A stretch of 31,539 bases of DNA from Symbiodinium natans (GCA_905221605.1 CAJNDS010002808.1:240001-271539); one strand, 5' to 3'. Counted from the first letter of the stretch, positions 9,015-19,497 are shown. Program-made: numbers and translations. The notes: generated by a model not told the origin, from the letters alone.

Positions 9015-9639
9015 GTGGAGCTACGGCAAGCCTCCGGGCAAGCCACGTGAGGTGCCTGATGGACTCCCCGGCCTCTATTTCTGGCATTTGCCTCCCTGGT
9101 GAAGGGATGTCGGGTTTTGTCGAAAGCTCAGCCTCTTGCTTTCGAAGTCGCGGCCTGAGGGCTTCGTGCCGAGCACGGGGGCAAGATGATCGCGATGAGG
9201 AGAGATGAGGAGATCGGCTACGACTTCGAATGCAAGGGGGTTGGCTTTCGACATCTTTCGACGAAACCACGACGTGCGAACACTCGGCTTGTGGCCACCA
9301 AGCCAGGAGAGCGTGAGGCCAGACAACACTTGGGAAGCGCAACAACAACACGTGCGCACGCCATCCCCAGCAAGCAGTCTCGATGCCATCGCCTGTTTTG
9401 ATCAGGTGCTTCCAGGGGTAGGTTGGATTCGTGCTGCTTCTAGCATGTGCATGCACATGCAAGGACGTCGATCAGGAAAAACAAAATGTGGCACATTGCC
9501 TGGAGCTCTGTGCTCGGGTATGGAGTGCCTGCAGTGTGCACACGAAGAGGCACCTCGTCCACTTGCGGGCGGTTGCCTTGACCAGCTCTTTGCATGGAGA
9601 AGCACTCAGAGCTCAACGCTGAGTTTTTCAAGCATGTTT

Positions 9640-9912
9640 CAGGACGCCATTCTCCCAGAAGAGAGCTTCCAGCATGGAGTCGGTGGTTGTGGGCACTGGG
9701 ATGACAGGCGAGCTGAACAAGGTCCATCTTTGACATCTTCAGCTCACTCTTCGCTGGAAACAACTGAAGCGGGCAGTGGCTTGCAACAAGGAGAGGCGCA
9801 AGCTTCCGTGAAGGAGGCGGCAGCCCAGCAAACATCTCATACCTCAAAGGGAGTGGGCGCCACGGGGTCCGTGGAGCCGATATGGCAGAGCAGTGGTTGG
9901 AGCAAAACGTGA
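9640..9912 (+). CDS. Candidate exon(s), unassigned, after WD40 gene
   Basis: After the acceptor-like TTTCAG at about 9634-9639 two + frames are plausible. One stays open to 9912 and is S/T/Q/A rich (SLETTEAGSGLQQGEAQASV), like a disordered linker. The other gives MESVVVGTGMTGELNKV and then LTLRWKQLKRAVACNKERRK, which is more structured. They may be separate exons in different phases. No domain was identified; membership in the WD40 gene is inferred from strand and proximity only. 9015-9639 contains only weak open frames. Confidence 0.3.
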   Translation, partial: QDAILPEESFQHGVGGCGHWDDRRAEQGPSLTSSAHSSLETTEAGSGLQQGEAQASVKEAAAQQTSHTSKGVGATGSVEPIWQSSGWSKT

Positions 9913-10246
9913 TCGTGCCCACCTTTGTGCTGCGACCAGCATCTCTGCACATTCCCGGCCAACTCGCCTAAATCACTCAGCGGACACAGATTGCACGTGC
10001 CCGAGTGGGCATCCCTGCATCTTGCAGTTATCTTGCAGCTCAAGCCCGCTCACGAATGCTGAGCAAGTTGTGCCAGGTGTGTTTCCGATTATTTAAGCGG
10101 TTGTGCAGAAGAGTGCCGCGCAAAGCTGCCCCACTCCGCCCTACACCCACAACCCCTTCATCCGCACGACGTTGATGGTTGCGACCGGATGATTCCTGAT
10201 GGTGCCGTATGGCCACCACATGCCAATATGCTGCAGGCGCGAAGAT

Positions 10247-10249
<3 letters not shown>

Positions 10250-10284
<35 letters not shown>

Positions 10285-10363
10285 ACTCTCTCACTCTCTC
10301 ACTCTCTCACTCTCTCACTCTCTCACTCTCACTCACTCACTCACTCTCTCTCTCTCTCTCTCT
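10250..10363. repeat. (CT)n / (CTCA)n microsatellite
   Basis: Alternating CT repeats with inserted CA dinucleotides. Open frames over it are artefacts. Confidence 0.95.
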
Positions 10364-10411
10364 GTACTAGCACAAGCAAATTGCATCGCTTCTGCTGGAG
10401 TGGCACCTTAA

Positions 10412-10578
10412 ATCACGAGGCCATTCCGGAGACGGTCCAGAGGCCACAGCTCCTGGATTCTGTGTTGTGTGTTAGGGCTTTGCACCTTTCGTTCGCGGAC
10501 GTTCATGATCATCTCCACAAGATGGAGGTTGAGGAGGCTTCTGCCTCGAGCAAGACGACTTCCAACATGACCAGGTAG
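10412..10578 (+). CDS. Candidate exon, unassigned
   Basis: Protein-like sequence without repeats, including VRALHLSFADVHDHLHKMEV and EEASASSKTTSNMTR before a stop. No family recognised. Could belong to the 3' portion of the WD40 gene or to a separate gene. Confidence 0.35.
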
Positions 10579-10626
10579 TGCAATGTGCCCTTGCTTGCAC
10601 GTGTATGAGCTCTGTTCATTTTCAGA

Positions 10627-10827
10627 GTGCTGACCCTTCTGCAGGTGCTGATGCGCATGACGCAGGCTCCTCGCTCTGTAGGTATGTTGGGCGCAAGCAC
10701 CACGCGAAAGCTCGCCGCGCGATTTTCGCACCATGCTGCAGTGCTTGCCATGATTCCACGCAAACTCACACAAGGCACCAAGACGGCAGAGGCAGATGCT
10801 GGGCCGGAGGTCTCGAGAAGGCTATGA
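10627..10827 (+). CDS. Candidate exon, unassigned
   Basis: Sixty-six open codons with basic, helix-prone composition (STTRKLAARFSHHAAVLAMI, then PRKLTQGTKTAEADAGPEV). A TTCTGCAG acceptor-like site lies at 10637-10644. No domain. The antisense frame is also open. Confidence 0.3.
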   Translation: MLTLLQVLMRMTQAPRSVGMLGASTTRKLAARFSHHAAVLAMIPRKLTQGTKTAEADAGPEVSRRL

Positions 10828-11249
10828 GTCCCTTCATGAGCCGTGGCCTTGGCCCACATACTGGGACTCCACAGCTGTAGGGCCACCGTTTCTGTCGCAG
10901 AGTTGGTTGCAGAATGTCTTCTTTGAATGAGGCCAGCAGTGGGCGAAGGTCTGCCAGCTCTGTTGGCAAGTCCAGGATAGCATTTACTGGTGCACTAGCT
11001 TGAGCTTCAGGGGTCATCCGTCAATCCGGGTAACAACCGTCAGCAGTTTCGCAGTGCGGAGAAATGCGGAGAGCAACCCAACTCTGTGAGCGCGACTGAC
11101 GAGCTGGAGACTGCGAGTGAAGAGCAAGAACCTTGACGACGAGCCTTGCAGCACAAGAAGCACAGGGGTACAATACTCTTCACTCCGCACGAACCTGGCA
11201 AGCTTGTAGCACCTCGACTCGCCAGCACGGGAAGTCGAAGTTTGGTGTG

Positions 11250-11336
11250 TGCCAGGCATCCATCGCAGAAAGACTGCCGCTGGAAAGTTCGAAGGTTCAG
11301 CAGGCCGCTTTAGCAAGTGGACTTCAAAAAGCGTAG
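11250..11336 (+). CDS. Possible terminal exon, unassigned
   Basis: After the acceptor-like GTGTGCCAG the frame reads ASIAERLPLESSKVQQAALA then SGLQKA and a TAG stop at 11334-11336. The amphipathic composition followed by a stop fits a C-terminal exon. It is the best candidate for the end of a transcript before the PPR-like region. Confidence 0.3.
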   Translation, partial: CQASIAERLPLESSKVQQAALASGLQKA

Positions 11337-11639
11337 GCTGCGCCAATCTCTCAATATCCCAATGGCACCTGAGCAGGCGATGGCAGCACCACGTTCACTC
11401 TCGTGGACAGCGATGCTGGGACTTCTCGAGGCCCCCCCTGCCTTCTCGAGCCACCATCCGCGCCTCCGATGCGGCTGCAAGGTTCAGAAGTCTTCAAGAC
11501 AGGCAGAGGCCTGGACCTAGATGCTTCCTTTCACAGAGTTTCCTGCATGAACGGGACCCGGCAGGACAGGAAAACGTATGGCATGGCGGAGCGCTCGGTT
11601 GAATTTCAGTGGGATACGCTGGGAGGTGAGTTCTGAAGC

Positions 11640-12368
11640 TTGCCGAGGTCATGGCAGCATGCGCCAGGCTTCAGCGCTGGCGCGCGGTTGAAGCCTCACA
11701 TGAGACAACGTCGAGCAAAGGCTGCTCTCTCTCTCCAGTTGCTGAGGTTGCGCGTGTGCTGGCTGACTTGCAGGTGCGATGGGCTACAGAGTTTCGGCCG
11801 ACTTGCAAAGACGACCCTTGAAACCTTTGCAGGTATCTGGCATGAGGCTCGACGCCGTGGTAGTGGGTTCATTGGTCGATGCTTACAAGGAGGCTCGCAT
11901 GTGGATGCTGTTGACCCCTTGCTGGGCACAACTGGACACCCTGTTCTGTGGAAAAAGGTTGGCATGTGGCGCCGTGCCGCACAGGACTCGCAACTTGGAG
12001 TTTTGTGCACCTGTGTGCGGAGCCCCCGCAATGGAGTCAAGAGAGGCATGTCTCAATTCTCAGGCCCTGCGGAGCTCCTCCAGTCATGGGCTGGAGCAAA
12101 GCATCATCTCCCACAATGCTTCGGGCTTACTTGTATCCCTTGCCCCGATGGGATCACATGTGGAGGTGCTGCAAGTGAGATGTTCAAGTGTTCAAGCGTT
12201 GGTCCGTTTGGGCTTGCTGTTTTTTGTGCATCGCTGCTGGGAAGGCCCTGCTCAGTGCCATGGGACGGTCCGCGCAGTGGCAGACAGGGATTGTCCTGCA
12301 GGCGGGAATGCCATGTCCAACGAGATCCCTTCTCGCACTGCACCGACCGTAGCTTAGGGACCCTATAA
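11640..12368 (+). CDS. Overlapping open frames with weak PPR character
   Basis: Two + frames are open together (242 codons from 11640; 192 codons from 11779). The second contains GMRLDAVVVGSLVDAYKEAR and, further on, GLEQSIISHNA, which resemble the second helix and inter-repeat start of pentatricopeptide repeats. Since this part is G+C rich and both frames are open, the strict boundaries are not credible as one exon. An acceptor-like TTTGCAG precedes the first segment. It may be the 5' part of the PPR gene seen from 14347 on, or a separate one. Confidence 0.3.
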   Translation: MPRSWQHAPGFSAGARLKPHMRQRRAKAALSLQLLRLRVCWLTCRCDGLQSFGRLAKTTLETFAGIWHEARRRGSGFIGRCLQGGSHVDAVDPLLGTTGHPVLWKKVGMWRRAAQDSQLGVLCTCVRSPRNGVKRGMSQFSGPAELLQSWAGAKHHLPQCFGLTCIPCPDGITCGGAASEMFKCSSVGPFGLAVFCASLLGRPCSVPWDGPRSGRQGLSCRRECHVQRDPFSHCTDRSLGTL

Positions 12369-12373
12369 ATTGT

Positions 12374-12436
12374 GATGTCCCCCCTTAGAATCCGCTATAC
12401 TAGCAGTCCTGAATGGGGATTATAATTGGGGGGGGT
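12374..12436. mobile_element. Family A element, copy 2 (half element)
   Basis: Begins GATGTCCCCCCTTAG and contains CTATACTAGCAGTCC followed by AATGGGGATTATAATTGG and a G-run. This matches the left half of the copy at 1116 and the core of the copy at 26854. The mirror-image right half is missing, so this is a truncated or single-arm copy. Confidence 0.55.
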
Positions 12437-12719
12437 ACTGGCTCCTGACACTCTCCCTCAAGGCCAGCATGGCTCGCTCCGGCTTCCTGACCTGCGATGT
12501 GGCGAGGTGCTTGGCTTTTATCCAGCTTCATCCCTGGGGTGGCTGCGGCGAGTATAATTGGCAACCTGCTCAAGAATATGCACTGCTAGGAATGAAATGT
12601 GACACAGAAGGGCTGTTCTCTTGTTGTCAGGTGTGTTTGTCCCACCCCTGGTGTGGGGTTGTACGATTTGAACTCAGCTATGCTCCTCGACCCGGTCGCC
12701 TAGCTTGGCTCTGTGGAGT

Positions 12720-13075
12720 ACCCTCAGAGAATCCCACAGACCCACAGAACGTCGCTGGATGTAGTGCCCACCCGCGAAAACTCCTGCAGAGACTCCCACT
12801 GAGTATCCGGGAGCGGCCAGTCCCACCACAGAATCCTTCAAAGTGTATTCTTGGAGTGCCCGCCCCAGAGACTCCCGCAGAGCCACAGAGTATATCCCTG
12901 GCTGGAGCGACTACCCGGAACATCCCGTGGAGCAAAGTAGACGGCCTTAAACAGGATCCGCTGGAGGGGTCCTCTTGGGGGATCGTCCAAAGAGGCCCCT
13001 TGGGATTTTATCACGGACGCTCCGCAAAGAATCCTGCAGAGAACACCTTGAGTGCCTACCGCCAGAGAAGCAACA
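12720..13075 (+). repeat. Diverged tandem repeat, ~92-98 base period
   Basis: The phrase AGTGCC(C/T)(A/G)CC recurs at 12763, 12855 and 13051, each followed by CAGAGA or CCTGCAGAG motifs. Units are degenerate; spacing of 92 and about 2 x 98 bases suggests an old minisatellite. The long open frame from 12469 runs through this and the following CT tract and is probably not a gene. Confidence 0.45.
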
Positions 13076-13159
13076 TTTTTTGGGGTGGGTGGGTGGGGGT
13101 CGAGGGGGGTGGGCAAGCGGCCCAGGAGGGCGAGGAGAGGGCGGGGGTTCTCTTGTGTA

Positions 13160-13296
13160 TGTTCTCTGTCTCTCGTTTTCTCTCAGTCTGTCTTGCTGTC
13201 TTGCTGTCTTGCTGTCTCTGTGTCTCTGTAAGTCTCTCTCTCTCTCTCTCTCTGTCTCTGTCTCTGTCTCCGTCTCCGTCTCCGTCTCTGTCTCTG

Positions 13297-13379
<83 letters not shown>

Positions 13380-13380
13380 C
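13160..13380. repeat. (CT)n and (CTGTCT)n microsatellite
   Basis: CT dinucleotides with hexamer blocks TCTGTC, then TCCGTC, then pure CT to about 13377. Frames give S/L/V or R/E/D runs. 13381-13740 holds nothing recognised. Confidence 0.95.
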
Positions 13381-13740
13381 TCGCTGGAAGGAAGCGCAGC
13401 CTCTCTGTTTCCCCCAGCCAACTCTCTATGGAGGCTTAGGACCTTTTCTTGTTAGCTTGCTTGGAAGGTAACATACAATGCAGCGATCACCTCCTGCATG
13501 AACGGCCGCCCAGCTGTGACATTCTGGCCGATTGGCCATGAAACTCCACTGCTTGGTCTGCTGAGTCAGGCAAGCAAGCACACCGGGCTCTACGCATTCT
13601 GCCCGAGATGAAGGACAGCACTGTGAATTTCAAGAACTGTCTGTTTGGGCAAGCACGCTTACTCGCACATCTGCATGCAAACAGGTTGTGACTTAGCAAC
13701 CCAAAACGGCCTAGTGCTACGTACTGCTACTGCGACTGCT

Positions 13741-14317
<577 letters not shown>

Positions 14318-14346
14318 ACCCTCCTCCTTGGGGAGACTGTGTAGTA

Positions 14347-14532
14347 GTGATCAGCTTGCAGGAGTTGCGGGTCGAGCCCGACTACGCATCGCCCTGGGAT
14401 GCCTGCCTCCATAAACAGAAAGGTGTGCACTCCAATCGGTGGGCCAAGGTGACCTTTGCAAGCACGATCCTCGCGTGCAAGACGGCAGCTCAGCATCCTG
14501 AGTCGAGGGGGTTAAGGTTTCGAGTCAACTGA
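14347..14532 (+). CDS. Candidate PPR-gene exon
   Basis: Non-repetitive frame immediately 3' of the microsatellite: SLQELRVEPDYASPWDACLH and then NRWAKVTFASTILACKTAAQ. The R-V-E-P-D and T-F-A-S-T-I-L-A-C-K patterns resemble the junction between PPR repeats (xxPDxxxxxxxIxAC). An acceptor GCTTGCAG lies at 14355-14362 and may be the real start. Weak alone, supported by better PPR exons downstream on the same strand. 14533-14844 shows nothing. Confidence 0.35.
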   Translation: MISLQELRVEPDYASPWDACLHKQKGVHSNRWAKVTFASTILACKTAAQHPESRGLRFRVN

Positions 14533-14844
14533 CGGTGTGGGCCATAGATAGCCGCATATGTCAACTAAAGCAGAAGGGTACCTACAGTGTCCAGCAGATG
14601 AAGCGGCTCGTGTTCTTCTTTGATCATCTCAGAGTTGCCTCGCCATCATAATCAGCCGTACTACAAGTATGAAAGCACGAACTGCCACAGCACCGGAATC
14701 TGCCTTGTGGCTCAGCGATTCTTTCCCAAACCTCCCGCCTCTTAATTCGAGAACAGAACACTTATGTAAACTAAAGAGTCTCTCAGAATGGTTGGGGTAT
14801 CCTCGGCATAGGGTCGGAAATCAGGGGTCTCACCAGAAACAAAC

Positions 14845-15054
14845 TTGAAGAGACTTGGGGATGTTTTCCACCGCTCGTCTTGCGCTGAGTGCAAGGATGG
14901 TCTCGACTTGGCAGACTGCACTGGCCTGCCTGCAGGCAAGACCTGTTACCACCGTCACGACAACAGCTCGTGCTTGGCACTTCATCTGCGCCCGAGGAAA
15001 TTGAGGATCAAAACGCTGCTTGCCAAGATTCGAGGGTTCTTGGCTCACGACTGA
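14845..15054 (+). CDS. Open frame, cysteine-containing, unassigned
   Basis: Sixty-nine codons with SSCAECKDGLDLADCTGLPA in the N-terminal half and IKTLLAKIRGFLAHD at the end. An alternative + frame from 14889 is also open through to 15206. Either could be an exon of the PPR gene; no domain match. Confidence 0.25.
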   Translation: MKRLGDVFHRSSCAECKDGLDLADCTGLPAGKTCYHRHDNSSCLALHLRPRKLRIKTLLAKIRGFLAHD

Positions 15055-15119
15055 GCACTGGAAGCAGTATCATGCAGCGCAAGATGGCGAAAACGGATTT
15101 TGTTTGCAGTGTAGTCCAG

Positions 15120-15178
15120 GCGCGGTCATGGCAACGTGCTCAAAGGCCAAGCGGTGGGAACGAGCCTTGGAGCTGTGC
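15120..15178 (+). CDS. PPR repeat exon
   Basis: After the acceptor AGTCCAG the frame reads VMATCSKAKRWERALELC, a typical half-repeat of the pentatricopeptide family in dinoflagellates (A-x-x-A-C-x-K-x-x-x-W-x-x-A-L-x-L). PPR proteins are helical RNA-binding proteins, mostly acting on organelle transcripts. The 3' end is limited by a TAG in this frame at 15179-15181. Continuity with the next exon is inferred from family and strand. Confidence 0.6.
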
Positions 15179-15310
15179 TAGGCTCGGTCTGCCAAGCTTC
15201 GCTTGAACCGGAGTCTGTCCGTGCCCTGGTCCGAGACTGGACGCGCTGAATACGGACGAGCGACCTCTTGACCTTGTGTGCGCTACTTGCGGAGGGTCAC
15301 ATGTGTGCAG

Positions 15311-15552
15311 ATTATGGATTCGGGCATGTCGCTCGGTTGGCCTGACTGGTCTGAGGTTGTGCAACACAGGGATGGCGGCATGTGCATCAGGAAGGTCCTG
15401 GAGACAAGCACTTGGTTTGCTTCAAAGGCTGGCTATGAACAGCATGGGCACGTCCTTCCACCAAACCGAAGCACACCCCGTGCAGCTGTGCGCAGCGGTG
15501 CGCAGGCTCGGAGGAGATGGTTGTAGATCGGATGCGCCTCCCTCAGACTACT
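15311..15552 (+). CDS. PPR repeat exon
   Basis: The frame contains NTGMAACASGRSWRQALGLL, preceded by GLTGLRLC, matching a complete first helix and the start of the second helix of a PPR repeat. The frame stays open to TGA at 15550-15552, but PPR similarity fades after about 15440 and the exon probably ends earlier. The acceptor ATGTGTGCAG at 15301-15310 is the likely start. This is among the clearest PPR hits in the window. Confidence 0.6.
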
Positions 15553-15620
15553 GAGCTTCGCTTACTGAGGCAGTCCAGTTCCAAAGTAGTCAGTCGAAGC
15601 GAGAACGGGCAAAGCATCAG

Positions 15621-15674
15621 GTAATCTCCGTGAACACCTGCCTGACGGCCTGTGAAAGGGCAGACCACTGGCAG
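15621..15674 (+). CDS. PPR repeat exon, first part of split repeat
   Basis: Follows the acceptor AAGCATCAG and encodes VISVNTCLTACERADHWQ, the V-x-x-x-N-x-x-x-x-A-C-x-x-x-x-x-W signature of a PPR repeat. It stops just before the A-x-x-L-L helix, which is supplied by the next exon after a 66-base intron. Confidence 0.65.
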
Positions 15675-15740
15675 GCCAATGGCAGTTTGCGCGCTTCAGA
15701 ATTCAAAGCGAAGTTATGCTCGTTCTGTATAATGTGGCAG
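15675..15740 (+). other. Very short GC-AG intron with 8-base direct repeat
   Basis: Donor TGGCAG/GC and acceptor TGGCAG/GC are the same 8 bases (TGGCAGGC at 15669-15676 and 15735-15742). Removing the 66 bases joins HWQ to AACELL in phase 0. Sixty-six bases is a multiple of three, but the unspliced reading puts NGSLRASEF and so on inside a PPR helix. Confidence 0.6.
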
Positions 15741-15785
15741 GCTGCATGTGAGCTCCTGTCCCACGCACATCGCCCCGGTCTGAGA
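15741..15785 (+). CDS. PPR repeat exon, second part of split repeat
   Basis: Encodes AACELLSHAHRPGLR, completing the repeat begun at 15621 (W-Q-A-A-C-E-L-L-...-G-L). The frame remains open to 15813, but later residues do not look like PPR. Confidence 0.55.
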
Positions 15786-15983
15786 TTTTTTTCGCCAGTC
15801 CTGTCTGCGTTCTAAATGTTACTGTTGGAGCCGGGAGACTTGCTGACTCCACCGTGAATGAGGCCGAGCGCAGCGCCTCGATTCCGTCACTTTTGCTGCC
15901 GGCGCTGCTGCCTGCGGTGCGCGAAACTGTTGATTCCGACGACTGTGGGTTTCTCTCAATTCCAGCATCAGCTATGCAGAGAA

Positions 15984-15985
<2 letters not shown>
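15770..15985 (+). CDS. Candidate exon, unassigned
   Basis: In a different frame from the preceding PPR exon the sequence reads TVGAGRLADSTVNEAERSAS then SLLLPALLPAVRETVDSDD. It is non-repetitive and ends in a (GA)n tract. Possibly a further exon of the PPR gene; the acceptor would be TTCGCCAG near 15792. Confidence 0.3.

Positions 15986-16018
<33 letters not shown>
15985..16018. repeat. (GA)n microsatellite
   Basis: About 15 GA dinucleotides. Confidence 0.9.
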
Positions 16019-16019
<1 letters not shown>

Positions 16020-16171
16020 CTGCACAAACACGAGCGCAGGTGCCGGCGCTGGGTCTGCGCGGTGGGCTTTGGCCATGAGAATGGTTGCAGCCTGTCAAGA
16101 GCGAGGCCTGAAGCGATTCCTCGCGGTTCTACCCATCATTGCCCATCCAGATCTGCATTTTCGCACATGGA

Positions 16172-16272
16172 TATTTCCCAAATAGGAGTACCCCTTTATC
16201 CCTCAAGTAGCATAGACTCCCCTTAAAGGGACCCCCAAAAAAAAGGGTACCCCTTTTTTCGGAAACCCCCAA
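16172..16272 (+). mobile_element. Dispersed 101-base element, family B copy 1
   Basis: Starts TATTTCCCAAA, contains two copies of GTACCCC and a run CCCCCAAAA, then CGGAAACCCCCA at the end. A second copy of the same length lies at 28016-28116 with the same landmarks in the same order. Non-coding; no terminal inverted repeats obvious, although GGGTACCC is itself palindromic. Exon-like sequence follows within 10 bases, so it may form the 3' part of an intron. Confidence 0.6.
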
Positions 16273-16277
16273 CACGT

Positions 16278-16412
16278 CGGAGGCTTGCGGGCCAGCGTGG
16301 AGGCCCTTGGCGCAGTACTGGCAGCGCTGTCCGGCCTGAGCGTCGTCGGCGCAAGAGAAGCCCACACCTCAGGCATCTTAGGCATCTTAGGCTTGGAGGT
16401 TTCTGGCACTTA
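16278..16412 (+). CDS. Candidate exon after family B element
   Basis: The frame reads LRASVEALGAVLAALSGLSV then VGAREAHTSGILGILGLEVS and a TAG stop. Alanine/leucine/glycine helical composition. The antisense frame is open too. No family recognised. 16413-17110 shows nothing I can support. Confidence 0.25.
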
Positions 16413-17112
16413 TTAGCCAATTATAAAAGTACTTTTTACCCACTGATGAGCCCCTTAAGTGCTCGAATATGGTTATAAGTTCAGTTGTAAGTACAGATAA
16501 CTTATTGGTTCATAAGGACAATGAACCTCCAAATACTGCCAGCACTTGAAACAGCAAGACCAACGACAAAGAGGAGAGAGGGGTTTGATCTAGATGCAAG
16601 GTGTCCCGTCCTTTGCCTGTAAGATGATACAAGTAATGACTCGGTTGCTTTTTTCGAGCATTTCGCAGCATGTGAAGCTCTTGCCTGGAACCACTCTTTC
16701 TTTGCTGTCAGTCCAAGGATAGCAATCGCTGGGTCAGGGCTCTTCAACTACAATCTGCCAGAGCCCCGGCAAGTCCAGTCTAAACCAGCCTGCGCGGTGC
16801 ATTGTGTGCGGTCGCGTAGGGCAAGGGGGTGATCACTAGTAGTATTGTTTTTTTGTGGTTTCCGTGGCATAAAGAAGGATGGACTGGATGACAGACTTGT
16901 AGACTCTCAATTTCTAAGAACGGGGGCAGAAAGCTATGCCCAGTGAGCACACGCAGCGATTTAGAAGCCGCAATCGCCTGAGAGATTCGATATCTTAAAT
17001 GCTTACTATTTATAATTTTCCTGGGGAGGAGGGGCATTTTGGGCAGCCCAGGCCTCCTCGAGAAAGATGTGGCATCTGAGCCCAGATTTGTCATTGCACC
17101 TATTTTCACTGC

Positions 17113-17307
17113 TTGCATATGAGACGTCGATCTCGTTCGTTAAGGCAAGACTCGAAGACCTGGAGCATTGCGCTGCAAGTTTGCCGAGATGCTGCAAGTG
17201 CTGGGGCTGATGGCATGCAGTCGAAGGTGCGCATGTCGGTGTTTCCTTGTGTTTCTGTGGTGGCATGCGAGGAAGGCATGCTCAATGCTAGTGGAGCAGA
17301 GCTCTGA
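17113..17307 (+). CDS. PPR-like exon
   Basis: Contains TWSIALQVCRDAASAGAD, which fits the W-x-x-A-L-x-x-x-x-x-A-x-x-A-G-x-D end of a PPR repeat and start of the next. The exon limits are unknown; the frame runs to TGA at 17305-17307. It extends the PPR gene to at least this point if all are one gene. 17308-17780 shows nothing else. Confidence 0.4.
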   Translation: MHMRRRSRSLRQDSKTWSIALQVCRDAASAGADGMQSKVRMSVFPCVSVVACEEGMLNASGAEL

Positions 17308-17837
17308 GCACAGGCACTGGGCCTTCTGGTGCTACTGGGAGAGGCGAGATGCCCCTAGTTTCGTTCATGTCGCATCAGGTCGCGATTGTAGAACCTGCAA
17401 GAACTCCATGAAGTGGATGCTTCTCAGCCCCATAAAGGGAGAGTGCTTCGCACCTCTTTTGTATGGGACAAGTTAAGCGCAAGGGGTAGACTGCAAAGCC
17501 CAGACAAGAACCGCATCATGTCTTAAATAGATTGCTGGGCGTGAGGGGCTTCTGACGCTGCGCATTTTCAGTCCCAGTCCCTTCAGACTTTGCCCCGATC
17601 CACTTCGCAGGAAGCTGATGCGACCGCGCTCTGCATAGCCTCTTGCTTGGTTTTGCCGAGTTTGCCGGGCGAGGGGATGTGAGATGTGGGAGACTGGGAA
17701 GATGCATGAACAAAGTGAGTTGGGGTGATCAACAGGTCCTTGACACCTTGGAGCTGGCCCAAGAAAACCAAGGTCAGTTAGCATGAGGCTCTGTTGTCAA
17801 CGGAGCGCTTGCAGTCTCGGCAGGCACATCGGCGCTG

Positions 17838-18349
17838 TTGACCCGAGCTTGCAGCGCCTTGCTCAGTCAGTTCGGCATGTCTTTGAGGATGTTTTTGTGC
17901 ACTTCGGGAACTCCCAGAGGTGCTGGTTTCCAGCTGCTCCAAAAGCACATGCACCAGGCTCCTGGAGGATCCTCCCCAGGGCCGAATTTTTGTCTGCAAC
18001 GGCTTCTGCAGGCCGGTTCGATCCCTTCGAATGGCCAGCGTTCTGACGTAGACGCGCACTTAGTGTGTGGTTGTGTCAAGAGGCTTACCTGGATTTGTGT
18101 GTGTGTGAGAGACCGAAATTTCACGGCAGAGAAGGTCATCACCATGGACACCCTCTCGCTTTGGCACCGACTGCCTGGTGCACTGCAGGCCATGAAGCAG
18201 GCTCAGGCACTCGAAGGCAAAAGACGGAGTTGCTTCCGGCCAGGCGGCTTTCCACCGAGCTGTGGCTGCTCCGGTTGTGGCAAGGCCCTCCTCGGCATCT
18301 TTGTGTGCCAAGTCCCGCCCTCATGCCGCGCAAAGGCAAGCCGACAACA

Positions 18350-18350
<1 letters not shown>
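17838..18350 (+). CDS. Open frames, unassigned
   Basis: Several + frames are open. The best-looking segments are LAQSVRHVFEDVFVHFGNSQ (about 17860-17920) and TLSLWHRLPGALQAMKQAQA (about 18145-18210), the latter preceded by a GTGTGTGTGAGAG stretch. They may be exons of a transcript running toward the EF-hand/kinase gene. No domains recognised. Confidence 0.25.
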
Positions 18351-19012
<662 letters not shown>

Positions 19013-19189
19013 GCAAGCGCAAACATGACAAAATGTGGACATAGCGAACCACGTCCGCCATGATTGAGCCTTGAACTTCTTGATGGCTCTGATTGCCCTC
19101 TCCGGGCAGGCTCAGCCGATTGCTTCATGCTCGCATGGGGCCTGTGCCTCACCACTGGTGTACCACGGTGCACCCTACCAAATTTTAGT

Positions 19190-19330
19190 TCAAGAGGTTC
19201 AGGGTTTCGCTCGGGAGCTAGATGCCTTCCAGAATTTCCCGTGACTCTTCCAAAAGGCTGCAGATTGAACAGCTGGAAGCGCAGCCGATGCTGGGATGTG
19301 CGGCAACGATGCAGGCGCCAAAAGTTATGA
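19190..19330 (+). CDS. Candidate exon, unassigned
   Basis: The frame gives SRISRDSSKRLQIEQLEAQP then MLGCAATMQAPKVM, non-repetitive and helix-prone. It lies on the same strand as, and about 2.2 kb upstream of, the EF-hand exons. Membership in that gene is possible but unproven. Confidence 0.3.
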   Translation, partial: SRGSGFRSGARCLPEFPVTLPKGCRLNSWKRSRCWDVRQRCRRQKL

Positions 19331-19443
19331 GCCTTTCCGGCCTCTCAACTCAACTGCCTTCAGTAGCAGTCTGGCAGGCTTTGGGCCAGGGCGACCTAGG
19401 GGTGCAGGTGCCCGAGCCTCCTAGTTGGAGGTATTTTGGGGTA

Positions 19444-19497
19444 TAGGGTTTAGGGTTTAGGGTTTAGGGTTTAGGGTTTAGGGTTTAGGGTTTAGGG
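19444..19497 (+). repeat. Telomere-like (TTTAGGG)7
   Basis: Seven to eight perfect TTTAGGG units. It sits about 20 bases before an acceptor-like GGTTGCAG and the candidate exon at 19519. Confidence 0.95.

Noticed and set aside
12469-13455. 328-codon + frame
   Set aside because: Runs through the ~95-base minisatellite and the CT microsatellite; the C-terminal third is a serine/leucine repeat translation and no domain is seen.
17030-17056. Spliced-leader relic (GGCATTTTGGGC...)
   Set aside because: Only the short CATTTTGG core resembles the dinoflagellate leader; the flanks do not match and it is not at a gene start.
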